From the NCBI GenBank assembly GCA_943787485.1, contig CALSMP010000004.1, forward strand, positions 273,024-337,023: 64,000 bases of DNA, written 5' to 3'. A model generated the notes under the pieces. The model made no database searches. It saw only the letters and a program-made list of their open reading frames with translations, and had not been told where the DNA came from. The position numbers were made by a program, and so were the translations under genes. Source of the stretch: an uncultured Luminiphilus sp. (GTDB taxonomy: Bacteria; Pseudomonadota; Gammaproteobacteria; Pseudomonadales; Halieaceae). Positions 53,201 to 61,359 of the stretch are shown piece after piece (position 1 is the stretch's first letter; each line of letters begins with the position of its first letter).

Positions 53201-55642
53201 GGGTTCGATGGGGCCGCAGACGCCCTGGGCATTATGCTGCGAGGCAGACCGATTGACGCCGATGAAGCCGCCGCTATGGGGCTTGTTGACGAGGTCGTAC
53301 CTAGCGGCGCGGAATCCGCTGTGGATCGGGCCATGGCGCGACTGCGCGCGCATTTCAGTGGCGAGGCCGAGCAAAGTCCGCTGACTGCGATCCTCACTGA
53401 TCATGCAGCGCTGCTGGAAGCGCGCGAGCTACCGCTGACCCTCGAAAGCGGTCTTCAAGAACACCCGCAGGTAGCAACGGCGCTGCGACAGCTGACCGCC
53501 GGTGGCCGTAGCCATGTAGCAGATCGCATTGTAGAAGCCACCCAAATCGGCATCGAACAGGGGGTTTCTGCGGGGCTTGACGCCGAGTCGCGACTTTTTG
53601 CTGACGCCGTCTGCGATCCCGCCTCCGGGCCGACGGGCATCCTTGCGTTTCTCGAAAAGCGCAGCGCACCACTCCCGTGCCAGCCCCGCAAGGTGCCGGC
53701 CTATCCCGATGAAGGTCTGGAGAACACCCTGCTTGAATCGGGCGAGCTACTGCCCGTTGGCACCAGTTTTTATCCGGGTGTGACGCCCGTACCGAGCTAT
53801 CAATACGGCTGGGGCGTTGCGCGATCACAAGAGACTGGTGCCCCCGAACACGGAGACCCAGCGGTTGCCGAGAAGCGACTTGTGTTCCCAACCCCCTCCC
53901 CCGGTGCAGCAGAAGCACTGGTTTACGTACTTGCTTCCGAAGTCAACTTTAATGACATCTGGGCCGTGACAGGCATCCCGGTGTCACCCTTCGATGCCCG
54001 CGAGACCGATGTGCAGGTAACCGGCTCAGGCGGCGTAGGACTCGTGGTTCAGTTGGGTGCCGACCTGGTGTCTGAAGGGCGTCTTGCGGTGGGCGATGTC
54101 GTCACGATCTACTCCGGACAAAGCGAGCTGCTCTCGCCTGATCAGGGTCTAGACCCCATGGCTGCAGACTTTCGTATCCAAGGATACGAGCGCAATGATG
54201 GGAGTCACGGTCAGTTCCTGGCGGTACAAGGCCCGCAATTGCATCCTAAGCTGGCCTCCATGACCTTTGAAGAGGCAGGCTCCTACGGCCTTACCATGGG
54301 GACGATTCAACGCGCACTGTTTACCACCCTCGATATCGAGCCCGGCAAGCGCCTTTTTGTAGAGGGAGCTTCCACCGGCACCGGGTATGACTGCTTGCGA
54401 AGCGCCACGGCGAGCGGGCTCAGTTGCCTGGGAATGGTTTCGAGTACCGATCGAGCATCGCGGGTGGAAGCCGCTGGCGGACAAGCCATTAATCGCAAAG
54501 ATGATCGTTGGCAGCACATCTTTACCGCGATCCCCGATGATCCATCGACCTGGCAAGCCTGGCACGACGAAGGGGTACCTTTCGTCAAGGAGGCAGAAGC
54601 CACGGTTGGCGGCCGCATCGACTACGCCGTGAGTCACGCCGGTGAAAATGCCTTCCCCCGCACCTTCCAAATGCTGGGGAACAACGGCGTGCTGGCCTTT
54701 TACGGCGCCTCCTCCGGCTATCGTTTTACTTTCATGGGTAAATCTGGCAGCTCAACCCCCGCGAAGATGTTTCAACGCGCCGGGTTACGGGCCGGTAAAA
54801 CCGTGTTGATTGTGTACGGACCGGGTGCCCAGGATGGCATCGTCGATAACGTTGCCATCGAAGCCATCGAGGTCGCTTGTCAAAGCGGCTGTCAGGTAGC
54901 AGTTCTGGTGGACACCATCGCCCAGCGCGAATTTGTCAGCTCTTTAGGATTTGGGCCACGTGTCCGCGGTGTTGTAAGTATCGAAGAAATAGCCAAGCGT
55001 CTGGGTGATGATTTTGTAGCGCCCGGGCCGTTCCCAACGATGCCAGATCCGTTCACACAGTCAGAAGCCTTTAGAGAGGCCGTCAGGGAATTCTCGGACA
55101 AAACGCTAAAACCCATTGGTTCAGCCATTGCCCCGGCGCTGCGTAACACGCTGGACAAACGCGGTCTGCCCGATGTGGTATTTGAGCGCCGCGGTCGTGA
55201 CGGCCTTGCGCTGGCCTCTGCGTTGGTAAAGCCCAATACGGGTCGAGTGGTGTACTGCGAGGACCTTGAGGGATGTCGCTTCAGCTTTTACGCGCCCCAA
55301 GTGTGGACTCGACAGCGCCGCATTATTATGCCGACGGCGGAAATTAGGGGAACTCACCTCAATACCTCGCGAGAATTCGCCGAAATGCAGGAGCAAATTG
55401 CCTCTGGCTTCCTCGCGGTACTGCCTCCCACCCCAGTGCCGATGGACGATTTACCCGAGGCACATCAGGCTATGTGGGAGAACAAACATCAAGGCGCCAA
55501 TTACGTCGCCATCCATGCGCTGCCTCGTGCAGGATTGAAATCGAAAGAAGAACTCTACCGGGCCTGGGCAATTCGTGATGCCCAGCAGCGGGGAGAAGAA
55601 CTGACACAAGTTGATACCGGTTCAGCAGGAGCCCTCCGATGA
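50213..55642 (+). CDS. pcs: Propionyl-CoA synthase (trifunctional Pcs)
   Basis: A 1809-residue fusion enzyme converting 3-hydroxypropionate, ATP, CoA and NADPH to propionyl-CoA through acrylyl-CoA. Residues about 1-830 are an acyl-CoA synthetase with [11 protein letters not shown] at 406-416, VINVSGHRIGTEEIEGA and a C-terminal SGKYMRR. An insertion of about 100 residues near 245-350 is absent from ordinary Acs. Residues about 840-1120 are an enoyl-CoA hydratase with oxyanion motifs AGADVKEL and GPALGGGNELLL and a second glutamate in FGQPEVNL. Residues about 1190-1809 are an MDR enoyl reductase of the crotonyl-CoA carboxylase/reductase type (SEVNFNDIWAVTG, GASTGTGYDC near 1385). Length and domain order match Chloroflexus Pcs (about 1822 residues as I recall). 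The stop overlaps the mcr ATG by four bases. The frame is fully intact. Confidence 0.95.
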   Translation: MTVGIAWEQLSSQAGEDSLRRLINETPEHFYGDVARRNLHWFDEKADQWICFNLASQTWAGYAAYSGEPVASEQGVDRELWTTVLDSSRSPYLKWFVGAQTNACFNLLDRHVLQGQGSHKALIFEGDRWDPAKNAGRGGPVTEQHFTYRQLLLEVTLRARVLTNLGLRTGDRIALNMPNIPEQIFYILAAQRLGILYTPVFGGFSAKTLSDRLHDAGAKLVITADGGFRNAEAVPFKSQYTDPALDNYVPREAGLQALIDTLHNTPDIAESDQIIAAVSAAVASEITLERADIMRELGAALSACSQLNPETSAKLRTQVAIALAGVGHAIDKVIVARYTGQEVIEYERDVYSDDLVAQAASDCLEDLGVADFDSLNGLEDAKYWSVINGLQPVVAVEANWPLFIIYTSGSTGKPKGVVHTHGAWLAGVTHSMHAVFNATPDDTLYVVGDPGWITGQSYLIAAPLSMGMTTVVCEGSPLFPHAGRFASTIERHGVTLFKAGSTFLKAVMTDPASTRDMSGYDMSSLRAGTFCAEPVSPAVQEFAMEHICSHYINSYWATEHGGIVFSCPAGGYKDLKPDAKTWALPWIQAEVRVAEATGDDGQATSWRVADVGEKGELVITSPYPYLAHTLWGDKENFGSPQWCGDLERFKAVYFNRWDTGYSYTQGDYARQHPDAGFTLHGRSDDVINVSGHRIGTEEIEGAILRDKTLREDSPLGNVVVVGAPHDEKGETPVAFLVAAPGRKLTDDDFARLQGLVRSEKGATAVPSDFLVVPAFPETRSGKYMRRTLRSLLLDAPLGDLSTLKNPEVVDVIRESVVQWRDHGALAQARQIVQTWRYIRLEVHRLTESRTVALLFINNPPVNALNERALDELHTVIHQIKHQDHIDALVITGNKNTFVAGADVKELLKIGEVGDRESALTPPHAAQAAFSAIENLSIPVVAAINGPALGGGNELLLSCAYVIAADHATFGQPEVNLNLLPGYGGTQRLTRKLYQRRGFDGAADALGIMLRGRPIDADEAAAMGLVDEVVPSGAESAVDRAMARLRAHFSGEAEQSPLTAILTDHAALLEARELPLTLESGLQEHPQVATALRQLTAGGRSHVADRIVEATQIGIEQGVSAGLDAESRLFADAVCDPASGPTGILAFLEKRSAPLPCQPRKVPAYPDEGLENTLLESGELLPVGTSFYPGVTPVPSYQYGWGVARSQETGAPEHGDPAVAEKRLVFPTPSPGAAEALVYVLASEVNFNDIWAVTGIPVSPFDARETDVQVTGSGGVGLVVQLGADLVSEGRLAVGDVVTIYSGQSELLSPDQGLDPMAADFRIQGYERNDGSHGQFLAVQGPQLHPKLASMTFEEAGSYGLTMGTIQRALFTTLDIEPGKRLFVEGASTGTGYDCLRSATASGLSCLGMVSSTDRASRVEAAGGQAINRKDDRWQHIFTAIPDDPSTWQAWHDEGVPFVKEAEATVGGRIDYAVSHAGENAFPRTFQMLGNNGVLAFYGASSGYRFTFMGKSGSSTPAKMFQRAGLRAGKTVLIVYGPGAQDGIVDNVAIEAIEVACQSGCQVAVLVDTIAQREFVSSLGFGPRVRGVVSIEEIAKRLGDDFVAPGPFPTMPDPFTQSEAFREAVREFSDKTLKPIGSAIAPALRNTLDKRGLPDVVFERRGRDGLALASALVKPNTGRVVYCEDLEGCRFSFYAPQVWTRQRRIIMPTAEIRGTHLNTSREFAEMQEQIASGFLAVLPPTPVPMDDLPEAHQAMWENKHQGANYVAIHALPRAGLKSKEELYRAWAIRDAQQRGEELTQVDTGSAGALR

Positions 55643-58600
55643 ATGAAATCGTAAAACTTACTGACGACATGATCAGCCAGTCCCGCTCAGGACGCCGACT
55701 CGACACCAAGTCCATCGTGCTGACCGGCGCTGCAGGCTCCATTGGTCGCTACATTACGCGCCAGCTACTGCGCGAAGGTGCTCGCGTCATGTTGACCGGA
55801 CGTGACATCGAAAAACTCGATGACTTCGTCGACACCCTTTGCAACGAGGGCTTTGACCGGGACAACATGGTAACCATGGCAGGTGACTGTGCTGACCCGG
55901 AAGTTTGTCGACAAATCGTCACCAAAACGGTCGAGAGCTTTGGCACGATCGACGTCTTGGTTAACAACGCAGGTGCCGCTGGCCCAAAGTTCACCCTTCG
56001 AGATATTCCTTTCACTGAGGCAGAGAAGCGCGCTAGCGAGTCGGATCAAACCATGTTCGATTCCGCTATGAACCTTCTAGGTGCGCCCTGGAATATGGCG
56101 CGGGCGGCGGCCCCTCACATGAGCGTGGGCGCATCCATCATAAATGTCTCTACCATTTTTTCACGCACTCATTACTACGGGCGAATCCCCTATGTCGTAC
56201 CTAAGTCGGGTCTGAATGCGCTATCCAAAGGCTTGGCACTTGAGCTTGGTGAAGAGCGCGGCATCCGGGTTAATACCATCTTCCCGGGCCCAATCGAGTC
56301 CGAGCGCATCGATACCGTCTTTGCACGCATGGATGAACTTCAGGGACTCGAGCCCGGTAGTACTGGCAAAGAGTTCAAGGACCTGATGATTACCACCCGG
56401 GATGGCGAAGATGGCCTCGCCTATCGCTACCCCACCCCAGATGACGTTGCATCGGCAATCACTTGGCTTGCCTCCAACGAATCTGCAGCACTCTCCGGAC
56501 ACCACGTCGAGGTGACCAACGGCATGCAGGTACCGGCACAGAGTCGATCACAGCTGGTGTCTTGGCCGGATAAGCGCCTCGAAGACCTGACTGGCAGCAT
56601 CGTGCTGATATTGGGCGGCTCCGATTACAACGAGGCCGTCACCTTTGCCCAGCGGCATACGGATAGTGGTGCTCAGGTACTGCTGGCGTTTCGTAATCTC
56701 GAAGCCGTGGGCCAGGCCCGAAGCATCATCCAAGCCAAGGAGATGGATAACGTCCAGCTGTCACATCTCGACCCGCTGCGTCGGGAGTCGATGGATCGCA
56801 CCATGCAGTTTATCGATGACCACTTTGGCCGCCTCGACGGGGTGATCGTGCTGCCGCAGAGGCATAATGGCCACTACGGATACTCGATCTCGACCGCCAC
56901 TGATGAGGACGTTGAAAACTTCGTGCGCGATGAGGTGGTAGCCCCGGTCGCTTTTGCCTCTACACTGGCCACCAACCTGAGCCGCTGGTTTGATAAGTGC
57001 GAACCCCCAGCAATCACCTATGTCACTAACCAGAGCGATTCGCACGGCAACCTCCTCAATGACGTGATTCGCGCGTCCAATGAGGCCCTGATTCGAGGCT
57101 GGCGTCACGAGGATGATACGCTCAAGACTGCTGGCGAGCTGGTCTGGGCAGTTCAACCAAACCAACTCGTGCGCTACGACACTGAAGATAAAGACGCCCT
57201 GCCCTTTGCTGCAGACTGGGCTGCTACGCTCACCAACCGCGTCCGCCAGATGGACCCCATCAATCTATGGATTCCGAAGGACATCAAGCGCGCTACCGGT
57301 AAGGGAGCCATGCCCACCTCGCTGATGCGCGTGCTCCCGGGACTGCACAAAGGCAAGACGGCGGTGATTACGGGCGGTAGCCTAGGTATTGGTCTGCAGT
57401 TGGGTCGGTACCTCGCTATCGCGGGGGCCCGGGTGCTTCTGAGCGCTCGAAGTGAAGCCAAGCTGATCGAAGCCAGACAGGAAATTGCTGACGAACTTCG
57501 AGGCATCGGCTATCCAAACCCAGAATCTCGCATCCATATCCTTGCGGATATCGATGTCGGGGATCCCGAGGCGCTGGATACCCTGCATCAACATGCTGTG
57601 GATTTGTTTGGCCAGGTCGACTTTCTAATCAATAACGCGGGCATCTCCGGCGCCGAGGAGATGGTTGTGGATATGACCCTGAAGGATTGGAATCGCACCA
57701 TGGAGGCCAATCTAATCTCTAACTACAGCCTGATCCGCAAGTTCGGTCCGCTGATGAAGGACAAGGGCAAAGGGTCGATCCTCAACGTTTCGAGCTATTT
57801 TGGCGGCGAGAAATACGTTGCCGTTGCCTATCCCAATCGCGCGGACTACGCCGTCTCTAAAGCGGGACAACGGGTGCTCGCTGAAATCCTGTCTCGGCAT
57901 CTGGGCCCCGAGATTCAAATTAATGCCTTGGCACCGGGCCCGGTAGACGGTGCTCGTCTGCGAGGTCTGGGCGACGCCCCCGGGCTGTTTGACCGTCGGG
58001 GCCGCTTGGTACTGGAAAATAAGCGGTTAAATCAGGTTCATGCGGCCATCATTGCGGCGGTTGCTGGCGGCTATTCACTTGAAGACGTGAAGAAACTCTC
58101 GGGTAATGCGCTTGCAGTGCTTCCCACCAAAGACCTGCCGCGGTCACTCTCGAGACTCTACGATCAGGTCAAGGAATCCGGCGGCACCGGCAGTGCCAAC
58201 CAGTGCCTGATGCACATGGGCATGGCGGTAAAACTCGTAGATCGACTGGTGTTGGCCGGTATTTTCACGGAGGAAGACAAGGATGATTTCCTGGGCTCCT
58301 TCGTGGATGCGCCGTCACCGTTCTTCGACAAGGAGGCAAGCCAGAAATCGGCATCGCAGATCGAGTCGGGCATTCTTAACAGGCTTCACCTACACAAGAT
58401 GCCCACCGATGAACAAGTTGGCTTGTCAACGGTCTTCCACCTCGCCGACGAAATTGTCAGCGGCGAAACCTTCCATCCCTCGGGTGGCTTGAAGTTCGAT
58501 CGCTCGGTAACAGAAGGCGAACTGCTGCTCTCCCCGAGTGAGAAGGACTTGGCAAAATTGAACGGCAAACGCGTCGTTCTCATCGGCGATGGCATGAAAC

Positions 58601-59289
58601 CGGAAATTACCGAAATCGCCAACGGCTTTACCCGAAACGGCGTGGACAAGCTGTGGGTGCTGACCAAAACAGAAGACACCGCAAAAGCGCTTCGCCATAC
58701 TATTGATACGGATTCTGCTACCACGGTAGACGTACGCTGTATCGGCGATGATATCGAAGGCGCATTGGATGATCTGTTGCGTAATGGCGGCGGTTTTGAC
58801 GTAGTCGTCAGCAGCCCGTTCGAGCGCCTACCACTCAATGCCCTCGCAGGAGAGCGCGGCAACAGCTGGGATCGTGTACTGTCGGATGATCAATTCCGAC
58901 AGCTTGTTAACGATCAGCTGACCCATCATTTCCGCAGTGCTCGCATCGCAGCGCTAGTACCCAACTGCCAGATCGTGCTCATTACACCCGACACCTCGCT
59001 GGCGTCGACCCGTGAAGAGTTCGCACTGGCATTGTTCGTCAAAAATTCTCTGCACGCCTTCACGGTAACGCTGGGCGTCGAAGGGGAGCGATTACCGACG
59101 GTGCCAGCGATAAATCAGGTTCAGCTCACGCGACGCGCCCACACGGAGGAGCCGTCCAACGATCAGGAGCTGTCTGAGGAAATGGAGAGACTGGTCGCTG
59201 CAGTTATGCAGTGCGCGGTACCGGCACCCTCCCCCAAGGAAAGTCGCTATCTGTCGAAGATTTTCCGTGGCAATGCGGTGACGGTTTAA
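55639..59289 (+). CDS. mcr: Malonyl-CoA reductase (bifunctional Mcr)
   Basis: A 1216-residue NADPH-dependent enzyme reducing malonyl-CoA to malonate semialdehyde and then to 3-hydroxypropionate. It is a tandem of extended SDR halves. The N-terminal half has TGAAGSIG (29-36), NVSTIFSRTHYYGRIPY and the Tyr185/Lys189 pair in YVVPK. The C-terminal half has TGGSLGIG (578-585), NVSSYFGGEK and YAVSK (Tyr737/Lys741), followed by a long C-terminal region with GETFHPSGGL and LTHHFR. In the Chloroflexus enzyme the C-terminal half does the first reduction and the N-terminal half the second. Total length and many blocks match that 1219-residue protein. It is translationally coupled to pcs, so malonyl-CoA can be taken to propionyl-CoA by two polypeptides. 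Confidence 0.95.
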   Translation: MNEIVKLTDDMISQSRSGRRLDTKSIVLTGAAGSIGRYITRQLLREGARVMLTGRDIEKLDDFVDTLCNEGFDRDNMVTMAGDCADPEVCRQIVTKTVESFGTIDVLVNNAGAAGPKFTLRDIPFTEAEKRASESDQTMFDSAMNLLGAPWNMARAAAPHMSVGASIINVSTIFSRTHYYGRIPYVVPKSGLNALSKGLALELGEERGIRVNTIFPGPIESERIDTVFARMDELQGLEPGSTGKEFKDLMITTRDGEDGLAYRYPTPDDVASAITWLASNESAALSGHHVEVTNGMQVPAQSRSQLVSWPDKRLEDLTGSIVLILGGSDYNEAVTFAQRHTDSGAQVLLAFRNLEAVGQARSIIQAKEMDNVQLSHLDPLRRESMDRTMQFIDDHFGRLDGVIVLPQRHNGHYGYSISTATDEDVENFVRDEVVAPVAFASTLATNLSRWFDKCEPPAITYVTNQSDSHGNLLNDVIRASNEALIRGWRHEDDTLKTAGELVWAVQPNQLVRYDTEDKDALPFAADWAATLTNRVRQMDPINLWIPKDIKRATGKGAMPTSLMRVLPGLHKGKTAVITGGSLGIGLQLGRYLAIAGARVLLSARSEAKLIEARQEIADELRGIGYPNPESRIHILADIDVGDPEALDTLHQHAVDLFGQVDFLINNAGISGAEEMVVDMTLKDWNRTMEANLISNYSLIRKFGPLMKDKGKGSILNVSSYFGGEKYVAVAYPNRADYAVSKAGQRVLAEILSRHLGPEIQINALAPGPVDGARLRGLGDAPGLFDRRGRLVLENKRLNQVHAAIIAAVAGGYSLEDVKKLSGNALAVLPTKDLPRSLSRLYDQVKESGGTGSANQCLMHMGMAVKLVDRLVLAGIFTEEDKDDFLGSFVDAPSPFFDKEASQKSASQIESGILNRLHLHKMPTDEQVGLSTVFHLADEIVSGETFHPSGGLKFDRSVTEGELLLSPSEKDLAKLNGKRVVLIGDGMKPEITEIANGFTRNGVDKLWVLTKTEDTAKALRHTIDTDSATTVDVRCIGDDIEGALDDLLRNGGGFDVVVSSPFERLPLNALAGERGNSWDRVLSDDQFRQLVNDQLTHHFRSARIAALVPNCQIVLITPDTSLASTREEFALALFVKNSLHAFTVTLGVEGERLPTVPAINQVQLTRRAHTEEPSNDQELSEEMERLVAAVMQCAVPAPSPKESRYLSKIFRGNAVTV

Positions 59290-59361
59290 AATCGCCAGCT
59301 GCAAGTAGGGAAACACTTGGTGCGCCGGAATATTCATCTTCCCGCGCACCAGGTCTTTTCG

Positions 59362-60482
59362 CTAAGTAAAAAGACCCTCTATACGCGCCTGTTTACAAAG
59401 GCGCCCTAACTCCCCGCTGCCCAGCTGTTGAGCTTGCGCGAGGGGACCGTATCCAACAGAAAACGTCAGCCGCCAAGCTTCATCAATTTTTGCTGGTTCT
59501 GCCACCTCGCTGTCAGAAAGTGTGACGGCACTGGACAAAAAGGCGGTCATCAATAATTCCCTTATATGGCTAGAAGGGACATCTTTTACTGTGAATTCGA
59601 GATCTGCATATGCTGGGTTTGGGTAACTGTAAAATCCTTGGCCCGTTTTCACCCCGAGACTGTGCGTATCAATATAAGGAGTTAATAAGGAAAGGATATC
59701 GGCCTGCTGCGCCTCGTCGCCTGGACGCGGCCGTGTCCAACTATCATAAACAACGTTTATACCAAACAGATCCATTAAACCAAAAGGTCCTACCGGGGCG
59801 CCTTGGCTTTCCATCCATATTCGGTCGACTTGCTCGACGGAGGCTTTACCCCGCGCGACCAGAAGCAAGGACATCCGCAGCAGGGGTCCAAGAATAGCGT
59901 TAATCACATATCCCCTGCTCTCTCTTTTCAGCATTAAAGGAAAGCCACCTATCTTCTCTACGTAATTTTCGAGTGTTGACAACACATCTGGGTCAGTCCG
60001 AGTAGCGCCTACAATGTCAAAGACCCGCGTGCCAAGATGAGAATGAAGGGCTGCAAACCGGTTGCCGTGAGCGAGCGCCCCCTCGAGTTCCGAGGGCCAG
60101 CAATGAGGACGTATTGGTGGTAATAATTGTGTGCGGATCGCAAAGGCCGATCAAGGGATCCAAGCACGTCTTTTTTCAGCGCCAGTTGTTCAGGCACCGA
60201 CTCGCTAATCAGATCGGCGCCGGTCACGGCTTCTGCAAGATCAGCAACCACAGCGATCATCGACAGCGCGTTGCTCAACTCGGGCGCTGAGAAGAGGCCT
60301 TGATGGCAAAGGTAATCGCCCGTTGCCCGGAGGCGATCTTCAAAGCCATCTAATGCAATGGCCGATTTATCGACGACAGTGCAAGTTAACCCTGCAGATC
60401 CGGCCATCAAGGCATTGAAGCACCCCATGGTGCCGGCACCGACAAAACAGACCTGCCGCACTTCCTGATAGGATGAGGGCAT
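59362..60482 (-). CDS. 3-hydroxyacyl-CoA dehydrogenase-like protein (two frameshifts)
   Basis: An NAD-binding 3-hydroxyacyl-CoA dehydrogenase family protein of about 370 residues. The N-terminal piece (from ATG 60482) has VCFVGAGTMGCFNALMAG and ADLISESVPEQLALKKDVL. Another frame gives DPHTIITTNTSSLLA, a third gives SELEGALAHGNRFAALHSHLG and continues into the C-terminal domain (ENYVEKIGGFPLMLKRESRGYVINAILGPLL...). Two single-base shifts near 60.15 and 60.09 kb join them. The usual HFFNP-type motif reads HSHLGTR, so the active-site loop is unusual. Three bases separate it from the ADC-like gene upstream. The substrate is unknown. Confidence 0.82.
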
Positions 60483-60485
60483 CGA

Positions 60486-61314
60486 CTAAGCGCCGCCCAT
60501 GGGCGCGAGAGACCGAGTCCAATTCTCAGGTAATACCAGGTTGGTGCGGCCTCGAGTCAATATCGCAGGCAGATATTCCACAACGGGCAGCCGTTCCATC
60601 GTATTAACAATATGAAACTGGGTCGGGTTCTCCTCCCAAGTTAATGTGTTCCAAGTCACCGAACCCTCGCCGACCATGACGCTGTCGAAGATATTTTCAG
60701 AGGGAAAGGTCACAACCTCGCTGACCGAAGGGGCTCCAAATCCACCGACAGCGGGGAGATAACGCCATGTCAGCGGGTGCTCTTTTCCCGCTTGCGCTCG
60801 CATCGCCGCACTCACTTCATCCGCCGGCACCTCGACGAATTTTTCCGCACAAAGATCAACAATTTTGTTGTCAAAAATGGCTGGCACTGCATCGCCAAAC
60901 GCCTTCCTGAATTTGGTGATCTGGGATCTCCGCATAAATTTTCGGTATTCCCTGCACTTCGCGTCCAACCAAAATTGGGTCCGTTAGGTTCTCCCAAATA
61001 ACCAGTGAATAGTTTCCTTCCATCGGGGCATCAGCGCCAGCAAATACCGTCCGCGCATTGACACCCACCATGTTGTAGCCGCGCCCAGCGAGCCAATCAA
61101 TATTTTTGTTGCAGGCGTAGTAGACAGTTACCACAGCTTCATCGGCGAGCTGAAAGCCGGCAGGAAGCAGTGCAGCCAACTTGTCTCGCTCTGTTTTAAA
61201 GGGCACAGCGACTACCGTCACATCATGATACCAACCGCTTGTTTTTTCGCCCGTGTACCTCGGACCAAAATGCGCCGGCATTAGATACGTCGCTTGGGGA
61301 TCGATAGAAAACAT
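60486..61314 (-). CDS. Acetoacetate decarboxylase-like protein (one frameshift)
   Basis: A protein of about 275 residues with acetoacetate decarboxylase (ADC) family features. WYHDVTVVAVPFKTERDKLAALLP is followed by NYSLVIWENLTDPILVGREVQGIPKIYAEI, where the lysine of GIPKIYAEI lines up with the Schiff-base lysine of ADC. The frame from ATG 61314 stops after CSASHF. Dropping one base from the A5 run at 60873-60877 (plus strand) continues it as DNKIVDLCAEKFVEVPAD to the TAG at 60486. The fold is clear but many family members are not true acetoacetate decarboxylases, so a different beta-keto acid or an aldolase-type reaction is possible. Confidence 0.82.
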
Positions 61315-61359
61315 CGCGAATTACCGAAGCGTATACTTTATTCTTATCTGTCGGCTTTT

